Shown piece after piece: positions 47,537-57,999 of a stretch of 64,000 nucleotides of DNA. This DNA comes from Mycobacterium sp. DL440 (GTDB lineage: Bacteria; Actinomycetota; Actinomycetes; Mycobacteriales; Mycobacteriaceae). Both the position numbers and the translations under genes were made by a program. Below the pieces are notes generated by a model, which made no database searches, was not told the DNA's origin, and saw only the letters and a list, made by a program, of their open reading frames with translations. Location of the stretch: assembly GCF_011745145.1 (NCBI RefSeq), contig NZ_CP050191.1, positions 434,001-498,000 of the forward strand. Reading direction: 5' to 3'. The first letter of the stretch is position 1. Every line of letters begins with the position of its first letter.

Positions 47537-47998
47537 TCATAGCTCAGTCGTGGTGATGTGCACCGACGAGGTGAGGGTCTGATGTACCGGGCAGCGCTCG
47601 GCGATGCCCATCAGCCGTTCCCGTTGAGCGTCGTCGAGGACGCCGATCAACTCGATCTCGCGGTCGATGTGGTCCAGCATGCCCTTGGTGGTTTCGCAGT
47701 CCGCACAGTCTTTGGCATGAATACGGGAGTGCCGTAACGCTACTCGGACTTGCTCAAGCGGCCAGCCTTTGCGGTTGGCGTACATCCGCACCGTCATGGA
47801 CGTGCACGCGCCCAAGCCGGCCAACACCAGATCGTAGGGATTCGGGCCGGCGTCGCTGCCCACCGGGAGGGGCTCGTCAGCGATGAGTTGGTGGCGACCG
47901 GCGGTGATCTGCTGGGTGTAGGTACCCGCGCCTGATTCGGCGACGGTCACCACACCGACCGGCGATGCGGTGTCGCGCCCGGATTCCTCAGATGTCAT
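47537..47998 (-). CDS. OsmC-family peroxiredoxin-like protein
   Basis: 153 residues. The two redox cysteines of the family are in GLGACTSMT and RCPVHQTL. Two further cysteines occur close together (KDCADCET) and are unusual for the family. OsmC/Ohr proteins reduce organic hydroperoxides with a thiol partner. It probably forms a short operon with the following Ddn-like gene. Confidence 0.9.
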   Translation of the reverse strand: MTSEESGRDTASPVGVVTVAESGAGTYTQQITAGRHQLIADEPLPVGSDAGPNPYDLVLAGLGACTSMTVRMYANRKGWPLEQVRVALRHSRIHAKDCADCETTKGMLDHIDREIELIGVLDDAQRERLMGIAERCPVHQTLTSSVHITTTEL

Positions 47999-48152
47999 GC
48001 CGCGCTCCTCAGCAGGTCGACCGATGGCTTTCCCGATCGGATCGTCGCACGAGTTGCCGCCCCGAACCCGGCCGTTGCGGATCGGCGCGCGGCGAGGTTC
48101 TGGAATTGATCAAGTGATTTGGAGGCACCTTTGCGGCGCCACGCAATCCCGG

Positions 48153-48393
48153 TCAGTTCGCCAGGACGATATCGACGGTGGCCCCAAGCGGTCCGGATCG
48201 CCGATGATGTCGATGACGTGAATCAGCCGGTCGGATTGCCCACGTCGGCGATGCCGCGCCGGCTGACTTTCAGCCACGCGGCCTGGACTGCATCGTCGGC
48301 GTCATGCACTGAACCGAGTAGCCGGTGGGCGACCGCGCGCAGGTGGTGCCGATCCTCCTCGAATCGGGCGGCCAGGGCCTCCAGGTCGTTCAC
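48153..48393 (-). pseudogene. ECF sigma factor with the centre deleted
   Basis: A GTG at 48393 opens 56 codons reading as sigma-70 region 2 of the ECF41/SigJ type, with RFEEDRHHLRAVAHRLLGS and DADDAVQAAWLKVSR. It stops at 48223. Just after, in another frame, the DNA encodes HVIDIIGDPDRLG, which resembles the extreme C-terminus of the same family (the end of its SnoaL-like domain). So about 200 codons between are missing. The 154 bases between this remnant and the osmC start hold nothing I recognise. Confidence 0.72.
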
Positions 48394-48470
48394 AGCGTCA
48401 CCTTTCGGGCGTCGGAAACGTCATCAAGGTGAACCACCACCGCCGCAACCGAACATGGGAGACGACCATC

Positions 48471-48833
48471 ATGACCCTACAACTCGGCACGATCGCGGCC
48501 GTGATCGTCGCGATCGCCATCGCGGCCAATGGGGCGATGGCTGTCGCGGACCTCGTCGGGGTCCGCTTCGTCCTGGCCAACTCGGCAGAAGTCGGCGTCC
48601 CGCGGACCTGGGTACCGACGCTCGGGCTGCTCAAGGGCGCGGGCGCCGTCGGACTGCTCGCGGGCCTGTTGGCTTTCCCGCCGCTGGGCGTCGCCGCCGC
48701 GATCGGGCTGATCGCGTTCTTCGTCGGCGCCCTCATCACCCACATCCGCGCGCGGGTGTTCTACAACATCGCCTTTCCCGCCGGGTTCCTCGTGCTCGCG
48801 GTGCTGGCGCTGGGCGCCTTCGCGGCAGGCTGA
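48471..48833 (+). CDS. DoxX-like membrane protein
   Basis: 120 residues from the ATG at 48471, preceded by GGGAGACG. Four transmembrane helices are visible (about 5-25, 42-62, 66-87 and 93-115), with the family pattern GLLKGAGAVGLLAG. It is divergent from the ECF sigma remnant. ECF41-type sigma factors are usually next to carboxymuconolactone, oxidoreductase, epimerase or DoxX genes, so this is probably the old target gene. Confidence 0.85.
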   Translation: MTLQLGTIAAVIVAIAIAANGAMAVADLVGVRFVLANSAEVGVPRTWVPTLGLLKGAGAVGLLAGLLAFPPLGVAAAIGLIAFFVGALITHIRARVFYNIAFPAGFLVLAVLALGAFAAG

Positions 48834-48864
48834 CCCAGCCCGGCTGTGAAGTCTGCTGTGGGGC

Positions 48865-49155
48865 TCAGGCGCTGCGGCGGATGCCCCGCTTGAGCAAAAG
48901 CTCGCGCTCGGACTCGCTCAACCCGCCCCAGATGCCATACGGCTCGCCGACGGCGAGCGCGTGCGAGCGGCACTGGGTGATCACCGGGCAACTGCGGCAC
49001 ATCTCCTTGGCACGCACCTCACGCTGCGCCCGGGCGCGCCCGCGTTCGCCATCGGGATGGAAGAACACCGACGAATCGACTCCACGGCAAAGCCCCTGCA
49101 TTTGCCAATCCCAGATATCCGCATTGGGTCCGGGAAGTTGCTGCGGCTGCGGCAT
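48865..49155 (-). CDS. whiB3: Redox-sensing transcriptional regulator WhiB3
   Basis: 96 residues from the ATG at 49155, giving the normal start MPQPQQLPGPNADIW; the frame extends to 49182. Four cysteines, Cys23, Cys53, Cys56 and Cys62 (MCRSCPVITQC), bind the 4Fe-4S cluster. The GVWGG-type turn (GIWGGLSESE) and basic C-terminus are intact. WhiB3 senses NO, O2 and redox state and controls lipid anabolism together with the principal sigma factor. It matches Rv3416. Confidence 0.96.
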   Translation of the reverse strand: MPQPQQLPGPNADIWDWQMQGLCRGVDSSVFFHPDGERGRARAQREVRAKEMCRSCPVITQCRSHALAVGEPYGIWGGLSESERELLLKRGIRRSA

Positions 49156-49590
49156 TTGGAAAACCCCTCTCTGCTCGCCCATTTCGCCAGAAGTGGGCGG
49201 GTATGAGTCGGTGGAACCGAACTGAGCTCATGTCGCCAATGACCGCTCGTGCACACAAACTAGGGGGGCCCGATAAAGCGAGTCAATACCTCGCCGGTGT
49301 GCGAAAGGACATAACCGCAGGTCGAGAATTTACATCACGTTCATCATTGCGGCGCGGTGACTGAGACATCGGTGTTGAGGATCTGCTAGAGGTCTTCAGG
49401 TTTTCCCTGTTGGACCAGGCCGGGGCGATCTATGCAATTCCGGGCGGCCGACAGTTAGTTGACGCGCCATTAACATTCGAGCCATCAATTATTAACTAAT
49501 GCTCATATCGCAAGATTTAATACCCGGTTCCGCCGGTGCCCGGTTCCCGTGGACCCCCGAAGCGCGCCGTATTGATACCGTCGCCTACCG
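49156..49590. other. Long gene-free leader between whiB3 and its divergent neighbour
   Basis: 435 bases without a credible gene. The part around 49455-49525 is markedly AT-rich against the genome and contains an inverted TTAGTT (49455) / AACTAA (49494) pair. It probably contains promoters for both divergent genes and a long untranslated leader for whiB3. No tRNA or standard riboswitch shape was seen. Confidence 0.6.
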
Positions 49591-50388
49591 ATGACGACAT
49601 CCGCACCTGCTGCCTCGATGCTGGCTGACGCTGCTTTCGGGGCCAATCCCGGCCGCTGGCCGTTGCCCAGCGCGGTCACCCCGCACGAGCGCTGGCTGCG
49701 GGCCGTCGCTGCAGGCGGGCAAGGGCGGTACGCCTGCGCGCTCACCGAGCTCGCCGCGATCCTGCGGTGCCAGGACTCCGGTCCGTTGGTCTCGCTGGCG
49801 CACAGCACCCGCGCTTCTTTTCTTCGCCAGCTGGGCGGGCACGTACGCGCTCGCAGCGCCGACGGTCAGGCGTTGGCTCACCGCGGTGATGATGACGAGG
49901 CCGCCGCCGACGCGCTCGTCGGGCTCGCCGCGGACGCCCTCGGGGTCGGTCGGTTCGGCGCATCGGCCCGACTGCTGGACCGGGCGCGTGCCGTCGATAC
50001 TCCCGACGACTCGCGCCAGCGGATCCGACTGTCGTGGGTGAGTGCCGAACTGGCGATGGTTCAGGGCGATGGCTCCGCGGCGGTGCAGCATGCCCGCCGC
50101 GGTGTGGCCGCAGCAGCCGATCACCGCTCGACGCGCCACCGCATCAAATCTGAAGTCGTGCTGGCCGCGGCGCTGTGCAGCGCCGGCGAGTTCGACGCCG
50201 CCCGGGAGGTCGCCGACGTAGCACTGCTGGCCACCGAGAAATCCGGGCTGGTCCCGCTGCGCTGGGCGTTGGCCTGCGTGCTGGCCGACATCGGAAGTAG
50301 CACGCACGACGCTCCCCAAATCAGCCGGATCCGGGACCTCAGCGCCGATACAGTGCGTCGCAGAGGCGGGGTGTGGGCCGGCGCCTAA
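49591..50388 (+). CDS. Rv3415c-like TPR-type protein of unknown function
   Basis: 265 residues. It is Ala-, Arg- and Leu-rich and predominantly helical, with several 34-residue-like units (for example LVGLAADALGVGRFGASARL, then DRARAVD) suggesting tetratricopeptide repeats. It has no signal peptide or membrane segment. It lies between whiB3 and sigD as Rv3415c does in M. tuberculosis. A protein-binding role is possible, but the function is unknown. Confidence 0.8.
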   Translation: MTTSAPAASMLADAAFGANPGRWPLPSAVTPHERWLRAVAAGGQGRYACALTELAAILRCQDSGPLVSLAHSTRASFLRQLGGHVRARSADGQALAHRGDDDEAAADALVGLAADALGVGRFGASARLLDRARAVDTPDDSRQRIRLSWVSAELAMVQGDGSAAVQHARRGVAAAADHRSTRHRIKSEVVLAAALCSAGEFDAAREVADVALLATEKSGLVPLRWALACVLADIGSSTHDAPQISRIRDLSADTVRRRGGVWAGA

Positions 50389-50490
50389 ACCCGGCACCGT
50401 CCAGGGCACCGCCTCATTGATCGTTATTGTTTAGCTGAGCCAATCCGCCGCGAGTGTCGGTGCAACGTAACGCTGGAGAGATCGCCCACG

Positions 50491-51069
50491 ATGACAAGTT
50501 CGGGAGACCGTCTCGACGTTGTCGTTGCTGAGGCAGTGGCAGGGGATCGGAACGCGCTCTCGGAAGTGCTGGAGATCATTCGGCCGATCGTCGTTCGGTA
50601 TGTCAGGGCGAGGGTGGGGGCGACCGAGCGCAGTGGTCTATCAGCTGATGACGTTGCGCAGGAGGTGTGCTTGGCCGCCATTACGGCGCTGCCGCGCTAC
50701 AAAGATCAGGGACGCCCGTTCCTGGCCTTTGTCTACGGCATCGCTGCGCACAAGGTTGCTGACGCGCATCGCGCGGCAGGCCGGAACCGTGCCGAGCCCA
50801 CCGAGGTGGTGCCCGAGCGGTTTTCCCTTGACGCGGGGCCCGAGCAGTCCGCTCTCGACACCGAATCTTCTGAACGGATGGCCCGGCTGCTGTCCGTGCT
50901 GCCCGAGAAACAGCGCGAGATCCTGATCCTGCGTGTCGTGGTCGGGATGAGTGCCGAGGAGACCGCCGAGGCCGTCGGGAGCACTGCCGGCGCCGTGCGT
51001 GTCGCCCAGCACCGCGCACTGGCCCGGCTGAAGAACGAGATCATGGCGACGGGGCGGGACCATGCCTGA
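50491..51069 (+). CDS. sigD: ECF RNA polymerase sigma factor SigD
   Basis: 192 residues with GGAGAG before the ATG. Region 2 (about 30-95, with DVAQEVCLAAITALPRY) and region 4 (about 135-185, with LPEKQREILILRVVVGMSAE and then a helix-turn-helix) are complete. SigD responds to starvation and governs ribosome- and chaperone-related genes in mycobacteria. It overlaps rsdA by eight bases, the standard sigma/anti-sigma pair. Confidence 0.96.
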   Translation: MTSSGDRLDVVVAEAVAGDRNALSEVLEIIRPIVVRYVRARVGATERSGLSADDVAQEVCLAAITALPRYKDQGRPFLAFVYGIAAHKVADAHRAAGRNRAEPTEVVPERFSLDAGPEQSALDTESSERMARLLSVLPEKQREILILRVVVGMSAEETAEAVGSTAGAVRVAQHRALARLKNEIMATGRDHA

Positions 51070-52243
51070 CTTCGGCCGCTGGACCTCGAACGGTGGTGAT
51101 CCGTCCCTCAACGAGATCAACCGGTCCGAGAAATTCATCGAGGCACTGTCCCTCGAGCATCAGGTCTACGCGACCGACCGGGAGGAAGCCGAACTGGCCG
51201 TCCTGCTGACGGGGTGGCGCGATGACGCACGCCGCACCCCGATGTCGGGTATCGCGACGCCGCGTGAGGCCGTCAAAGCGCTCGACAAGGCCACCGCGCA
51301 GGGGCGGGTGCGTTTCCCGATGGCACTGGTGGGGTCGATGGCCGCCGCCGTGCTGTGCCTCGGCGGGTTCGGGGCGGCCGTGTACGGCTCCGGTCCGGGC
51401 GATGCCCTGTACGGCGTGCGCGGACTGGTCTTCGGATCGGCGCCGGTGACGCGCGACGTGGGGGTCGAGCTGGCGTCGAGCGAGCTCAAACAGGTCCAAC
51501 AGCTGATCGACGACGGGCAGTGGGATCAGGCCCAGCAGAAGTTGCAGACCATCACCACCACCGTTGCCACCATCGACGACGAGCAGCGCAAGCAGCAACT
51601 CGTCGACCAGTGGCAGCAGTTGTCGGTCAAGGTGGAGAACCGCGACCCGAACGCGACCGTGCCGCCCGATGCGCCACCGGTGGTGTTGCCGGAGGTGACG
51701 GTGACCACGACGCCGTACCCATCCGAGAGCACGCCCGGGGAGACCCCGACGTCCACACCGACGACTGGGCCTTCGACCTCGCCGACAGAGCCCAGCCCGG
51801 GTTCGGAGACGTCCACGCCATCTACGTCGCCGTCGGAGAACCCGACGTCCCAACCGACGACCACCCAGCCGTCGACCCCGTCGTCCTCGACCGCGGCACC
51901 GACGCCGTCGAGCAGTGCTGAGCCGACGACGAGCGCGCCCGCGCCGGCGACAGCTCCCTCGCAACCGGTCACACAGTCTTCGGCGACGCATACGACGTCG
52001 GCTCCGACCACCTCGGCGGCGCCGGCGGCCGAAGCACCTCCGGCGACCACGACGGTCGCGCCGTCCGTGGAGCCGACATCTGTGCCGTCAGCACCGCCGG
52101 TGCGCACGACGCCGGCCGCGCCCGCAGAGACTGGGAGTGGCGAAAGTCACGGAAGCCCGTCGGGCGGGCACAGCGGAGAGGGGCCGGCCATGCCGGCTAT
52201 CGAGGTGCCCCTGTTGCCGGGGCTAGACGGCGGTCAGCGGTAG
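51062..52243 (+). CDS. rsdA: Anti-sigma-D factor RsdA
   Basis: 393 residues. The cytoplasmic N-terminus (about 1-75) contains the SigD-binding segment ([20 protein letters not shown]). One transmembrane helix (about 85-105) follows, then an extracytoplasmic region with a helical part (about 140-195) and a very long Pro/Ser/Thr tail (about 200-370). Release of SigD is expected through ClpP-dependent degradation of RsdA. Its 3' end overlaps the convergent Rv3412-like gene by ten bases. Confidence 0.93.
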   Translation: MPDFGRWTSNGGDPSLNEINRSEKFIEALSLEHQVYATDREEAELAVLLTGWRDDARRTPMSGIATPREAVKALDKATAQGRVRFPMALVGSMAAAVLCLGGFGAAVYGSGPGDALYGVRGLVFGSAPVTRDVGVELASSELKQVQQLIDDGQWDQAQQKLQTITTTVATIDDEQRKQQLVDQWQQLSVKVENRDPNATVPPDAPPVVLPEVTVTTTPYPSESTPGETPTSTPTTGPSTSPTEPSPGSETSTPSTSPSENPTSQPTTTQPSTPSSSTAAPTPSSSAEPTTSAPAPATAPSQPVTQSSATHTTSAPTTSAAPAAEAPPATTTVAPSVEPTSVPSAPPVRTTPAAPAETGSGESHGSPSGGHSGEGPAMPAIEVPLLPGLDGGQR

Positions 52244-52638
52244 CCGTCGGTTTCCGATGTCGCCTCGTTGAGGGATGCATCGGCGTAGCCGCGGCAATAG
52301 TCCCACGTCACGTAGGCGTCGGGTTCGGGATCGTAGGCTGGCTCGTGTGGGCGCACGGTGCCGTCGACAAGTAGTTGCAGCAGGTTGGCCCGCAGCATGT
52401 CCCAGTCGTGGTAGTGGTCCTGCTGGCATTCGTCACAGCACACGACGAGGCCACGAATTCCCTTGTGCGCCAACAGTGCTTCGTAAACCGCGAGATCGGC
52501 TAGATCAGCCTCGACAGCCGTCCGTTCCTGGGGGTCCAGAGGCTGGCCCGGCTCGATCGCGTCCAGCGCAGCAGACGGATCGCAAGGATCGTCGGCAAAC
52601 GGATCGGGCGGCAAACCAGGGGGGAGGTGGTCACGCAC
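52234..52638 (-). CDS. DUF5319 (Rv3412-like) protein
   Basis: 134 residues from a GTG at 52638 ([18 protein letters not shown]). The same frame is open far upstream inside guaB2, but that part is antisense to guaB2. The protein is acidic, with a [14 protein letters not shown] block that could bind a metal. It is almost identical in recollection to Rv3412 and conserved among actinobacteria, function unknown. It is convergent with rsdA and divergent from guaB2. Confidence 0.9.
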   Translation of the reverse strand: MRDHLPPGLPPDPFADDPCDPSAALDAIEPGQPLDPQERTAVEADLADLAVYEALLAHKGIRGLVVCCDECQQDHYHDWDMLRANLLQLLVDGTVRPHEPAYDPEPDAYVTWDYCRGYADASLNEATSETDGYR

Positions 52639-52708
52639 GAGTCCCACACTACGCAGCCGTACAGGTATCGCGCCAGCCGTCCTCATGCGCGCGGTGATCT
52701 GCGCCTGA

Positions 52709-54337
<1,629 letters not shown>

Positions 54338-54366
54338 ACCGGTGGGGCAGGAGACTAAGAACAGTC

Positions 54367-55503
54367 ATGCGCGACATGGTTGAAATCGGCATGGGCAGAA
54401 CCGCCCGCCGCACCTATGAGCTCGACGACGTCACGATCGTGCCCTCGCGGCGCACCCGCTCGTCGAAGGACGTCTCGACGGCCTGGCAACTCGATGCCTA
54501 CCGCTTCGAGGTCCCGGTCATCGCACACCCGACCGATTCCCTGGTGTCGGTGGAGTTCGCGATCGAGATGGGTCGGCTCGGCGGGCTCGGCGTGCTCAAC
54601 GGCGAGGGGCTGATCGGCCGGCATGCCAATGTCGAGGAGAAGATCGCCCAGGTGCTGGATGTCGCTGCGTCGGCACCTGACGATTCGGCCGCGATCCGGA
54701 TGCTGCAGCAGTTGCATGCCGCCCCGCTGGATCCCGACTTGCTCGGCGCGGCGGTGGCCCGTATCCGTGAGGCCGGGGTGACGACCGCGGTCCGCGTCAG
54801 CCCGCAGAACGCCCAGGCGCTGACCCCGACGCTGGTGGCCGCCGGGATCGACCTGCTGGTCATCCAGGGAACCATCATCTCCGCCGAGCGGGTCGCTTCC
54901 GATGGCGAGCCGCTCAATCTCAAGACGTTCATCTCCGAACTCGACGTACCGGTGGTGGCCGGCGGCGTGCTCGACCATCGCACCGCCCTGCACCTGATGC
55001 GCACCGGCGCTGCGGGCGTGATCGTCGGCTACGGCTCCACGGCCGGTGTCACCACGAGTGACGAGGTGCTCGGCATCAGCGTGCCGATGGCCACCGCGAT
55101 CGCCGACGCGGCGGCTGCCCGTCGTGAGTACCTCGACGAGACCGGCGGCCGGTACGTGCACGTGCTGGCCGACGGTGATATCCACAGCTCCGGCGACCTG
55201 GCCAAGGCGATCGCCTGTGGTGCCGACGCCGTCGTGCTGGGCACGCCGCTGGCGGTGGCTGCCGAGGCCCAGGGCGCTGGCTGGTTCTGGCCGACCGCGG
55301 CTGCGCACCCGTCGTTGCCGCGCGGTGCCCTGCTGCAGGTGGCAGTCGGGGAGCGGCCGGGCCTGGAGCAGGTGCTGACCGGGCCGTCCGATGACCCGTT
55401 CGGCTCGTTGAACCTGGTCGGCGGCCTGCGCCGGTCGATGGCCAAGGCCGGGTACTGCGATCTCAAGGAATTCCAGAAGGTGGGCCTGAGCGTCGGCTCC
55501 TGA
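54367..55503 (+). CDS. guaB3: GuaB3-family IMP dehydrogenase-like protein
   Basis: 378 residues. It has an IMPDH/GMPR-type barrel and begins MVEIGMGRTARRTYELDDVT. It lacks CBS domains. At the catalytic loop, where IMPDH has GSICTTR, it reads YGSTAGVTT, so the active-site cysteine is missing. It is co-transcribed with guaB2 and conserved next to it in actinobacteria (Rv3410c). Its reaction in mycobacteria is uncertain; a non-catalytic partner role is possible. Confidence 0.93.
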   Translation: MRDMVEIGMGRTARRTYELDDVTIVPSRRTRSSKDVSTAWQLDAYRFEVPVIAHPTDSLVSVEFAIEMGRLGGLGVLNGEGLIGRHANVEEKIAQVLDVAASAPDDSAAIRMLQQLHAAPLDPDLLGAAVARIREAGVTTAVRVSPQNAQALTPTLVAAGIDLLVIQGTIISAERVASDGEPLNLKTFISELDVPVVAGGVLDHRTALHLMRTGAAGVIVGYGSTAGVTTSDEVLGISVPMATAIADAAAARREYLDETGGRYVHVLADGDIHSSGDLAKAIACGADAVVLGTPLAVAAEAQGAGWFWPTAAAHPSLPRGALLQVAVGERPGLEQVLTGPSDDPFGSLNLVGGLRRSMAKAGYCDLKEFQKVGLSVGS

Positions 55504-55619
55504 TGCCGACCTTCGCGTGGGCTCCTTTTGCCGCTTTCGCCCCCAGGGTCCACAGCCTTCTTTACAAGTTAGGGACTCCTGTCTAGAAAGTTACCTGTGG
55601 GTAGCGTCATACTGGTCAC

Positions 55620-57356
55620 ATGCAGCCTGACTATGACGTCTTGGTGATCGGTTCGGGATTCGGCGGCAGCGTCAGTGCGCTGCGGCTGACCGAGAAGGGC
55701 TATCGGGTCGGTGTGCTCGAAGCCGGCCAGCGGTTCACCGATCCGGACTTCGCCAAGACCTCCTGGGATCTGCGCAAGTTCCTCTGGGCACCGCAGTTGG
55801 GCATGTACGGCATCCAGCGCATCCACTTGCTGCGCAATGTGATGATCCTGGCCGGCGCCGGTGTCGGCGGTGGATCGCTGAACTACGCCAACACCCTGTA
55901 CGTGCCGCCGGACCCGTTCTTCAACGATCCGCAGTGGAAGGACATCACCGACTGGCGGGCCGAGTTGATGCCGCACTACGACCAGGCCCAGCGGATGCTC
56001 GGGGTGGTGAAGAACCCGACCTTCACCGATGCGGACCGCATCGTCAAAGAGGTCGCCGATGACATGGGCTGCGGGGACACGTTCGTCGCCACGCCGGTCG
56101 GGGTGTTCTTCGGTCTCGACGGTGAGATGACTCCCGGCAAGACCGTGCCGGACCCCTTCTTCGGCGGAGCCGGTCCGGCCCGCACCGGGTGTATCGAGTG
56201 TGGCGAATGCATGACCGGCTGCCGCCATGGCGCCAAGAACACGCTCGTCAAGAACTACCTCGGCCTGGCGGAATCCGCTGGGGCGCAAGTGCATCCGATG
56301 ACCACGGTGACGAGCTTCGAGCAGCGCGCAGACGGGCTCTGGGAGGTCACCACCGTGCGCACCGGCAGCAAGCTGCGCCGCAAGCGCAAGACGTTCACCG
56401 CGACGCACCTGGTGCTGGCCGCCGGGACGTACAACACCCAGAAGCTGCTGTTCAAGATGCGCGATACCGGAAAGCTCAACAAGCTGTCGGAGAAGCTCGG
56501 GGTGCTGACCCGTACCAACTCCGAGTCGATCGTGGGTGCCCAGACCCTCACGGTGACACCCGGCATGGATCTCACCCACGGCGTCGCGATCACCTCGTCG
56601 ATCCACCCCACCGCTGACACTCACGTGGAACCGGTGCGGTACGGCAAGGGCTCCAATGCCATGGGCCTGTTGCAGACGCTGATGACCGACGGCACCGGGC
56701 CGCAGGGCACCGACGTGCCCCGCTGGCGGCAGTTCCTCGATCAGGGCCGCCAGGATCCGGGCAAGCTGATCCGCCTCCTGAACCCGCAGCGGTGGAGTGA
56801 GCGCACGGTGATCGCGCTGGTGATGCAGCACCTGGACAACTCGATCACCACATTCACCAAGCGTGGCCCCGGCGGCAAGCGCGTGATGTCGTCCAAGCAA
56901 GGACACGGCGAGCCGAACCCGACCTGGATCCCGGTCGGCAACGAGGTGACCCGCCGGATGGCCGCCAAGATCGACGGCGTGGCCGGTGGCACCTGGGGTG
57001 AGCTGTTCAACATCCCGCTCACCGCACACTTCCTCGGCGGCGCAGCCATCGGCGACAGTGCCGAGCACGGCGTCATCGACCCGTATCAGCGCGTGTACAA
57101 CTACCCGACGCTGTATGTCATGGACGGCGCGGCGATCTCGGCGAACCTCGGGGTGAATCCGTCGCTGTCGATCACCGCGCAGGCCGAACGCGCGGCGTCG
57201 CTGTGGCCGAACAACGGGCAGAACGACCAGCGGCCGGGTCAGAACGAGCCGTACCGGAAACTGGCTCCGATCGCTCCCGAGCGTCCCGTGGTGCCGGCCG
57301 ACGCGCCCGCCGGGCTGCGGCGGCTGCCCATCGAACCGGTCAACTCAGGCGGTTAG
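55620..57356 (+). CDS. choD: GMC-family oxidoreductase ChoD (cholesterol-oxidase-like)
   Basis: 578 residues. The FAD-binding GSGFGGSVSALRL is at about residues 11-23, and the GMC signatures AGAGVGGGSLNYANTLYVPP and C-terminal DGAAISANLGVNPSLSITA are present. It is unusual in carrying Cys191, Cys194, Cys197 and Cys201 in the order CxxCxxCxxxC, the ferredoxin 4Fe-4S pattern. It matches Rv3409c, whose role as a true cholesterol oxidase is disputed; the sequence fits a flavoenzyme with an additional redox centre. Confidence 0.93.
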   Translation: MQPDYDVLVIGSGFGGSVSALRLTEKGYRVGVLEAGQRFTDPDFAKTSWDLRKFLWAPQLGMYGIQRIHLLRNVMILAGAGVGGGSLNYANTLYVPPDPFFNDPQWKDITDWRAELMPHYDQAQRMLGVVKNPTFTDADRIVKEVADDMGCGDTFVATPVGVFFGLDGEMTPGKTVPDPFFGGAGPARTGCIECGECMTGCRHGAKNTLVKNYLGLAESAGAQVHPMTTVTSFEQRADGLWEVTTVRTGSKLRRKRKTFTATHLVLAAGTYNTQKLLFKMRDTGKLNKLSEKLGVLTRTNSESIVGAQTLTVTPGMDLTHGVAITSSIHPTADTHVEPVRYGKGSNAMGLLQTLMTDGTGPQGTDVPRWRQFLDQGRQDPGKLIRLLNPQRWSERTVIALVMQHLDNSITTFTKRGPGGKRVMSSKQGHGEPNPTWIPVGNEVTRRMAAKIDGVAGGTWGELFNIPLTAHFLGGAAIGDSAEHGVIDPYQRVYNYPTLYVMDGAAISANLGVNPSLSITAQAERAASLWPNNGQNDQRPGQNEPYRKLAPIAPERPVVPADAPAGLRRLPIEPVNSGG

Positions 57357-57419
57357 CACCCGCCCGATTCCGGGTATTTAACCCTCGCCAGGGCGAGGCC
57401 CGGGCCGGAGGGTGTGACG

Positions 57420-57995
57420 ATGCGCGAGGCGTTCCACGACGAGTTGGCTGCGCTGTGCAACCAGCTTGCAGAGATGTGTGGGCTGGTGATCAGCGTCTAC
57501 GGCGGCCGCATCGAGGAGTCGGCATTTCGGCTTCTGGTTTTGCAGCAGCCGGTGGCCAGCGAGCTGCGCATGGTGGTCGGATCGATGCACATCGCGGCCG
57601 ATCTCGACCGGATGGGTGCACTCGCGGTCCACGTCGCCGACATCTCCCGGCTCCGTCATCCCGATTGCGCCCTGCCGGACGAGGTGCGCACGAGCTTCAC
57701 CGAGATGGGTGTGCAGGCAGTGGCGTTGGCGCAGACCGCCCAGGACGTGCTGGTGTCGCGGGACCCCGACGTCGCCGCGCGCCTGCGTGACGAGGACGAC
57801 GCCGTCGACGCTGAGCACCGTCACTTGTTCACCCTGCTGTTGGACCGTCAGTGGGATGACGGGGTGTGCTCGGCGGTCGACGTCGCATTGCTGGGCCGCT
57901 ACTACGAGCGGTTCGCCGATCACGCGGTCGAGATCGGCAAGCGGGTGATCTTCGAGGCGACGGGCGGCCGGCCCGAGCACAAGAAGCTGGCCTGA
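57420..57995 (+). CDS. PhoU-domain protein
   Basis: 191 residues from the ATG at 57420 (CGGAGGG upstream; a GTG at 57414 is possible). It has two PhoU three-helix repeats with the metal-binding patterns IAADLDRMG and YYERFADHAVEIG. PhoU proteins repress the phosphate-starvation response through PstSCAB/PhoR-type sensors. No pst gene is nearby, so it may be a stand-alone paralogue. Confidence 0.9.
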   Translation: MREAFHDELAALCNQLAEMCGLVISVYGGRIEESAFRLLVLQQPVASELRMVVGSMHIAADLDRMGALAVHVADISRLRHPDCALPDEVRTSFTEMGVQAVALAQTAQDVLVSRDPDVAARLRDEDDAVDAEHRHLFTLLLDRQWDDGVCSAVDVALLGRYYERFADHAVEIGKRVIFEATGGRPEHKKLA

Positions 57996-57999
57996 GCGG

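Noticed and set aside
47999..48152. Further gene between osmC and the sigma-factor remnant
   Set aside because: The open frames here have no start signals or family features; the stretch appears non-coding.
51700..52170. Possible repeat array in the Pro/Ser/Thr-rich rsdA tail
   Set aside because: The repeats are compositional only, with no constant unit length, as is common for cell-wall-spanning linkers.
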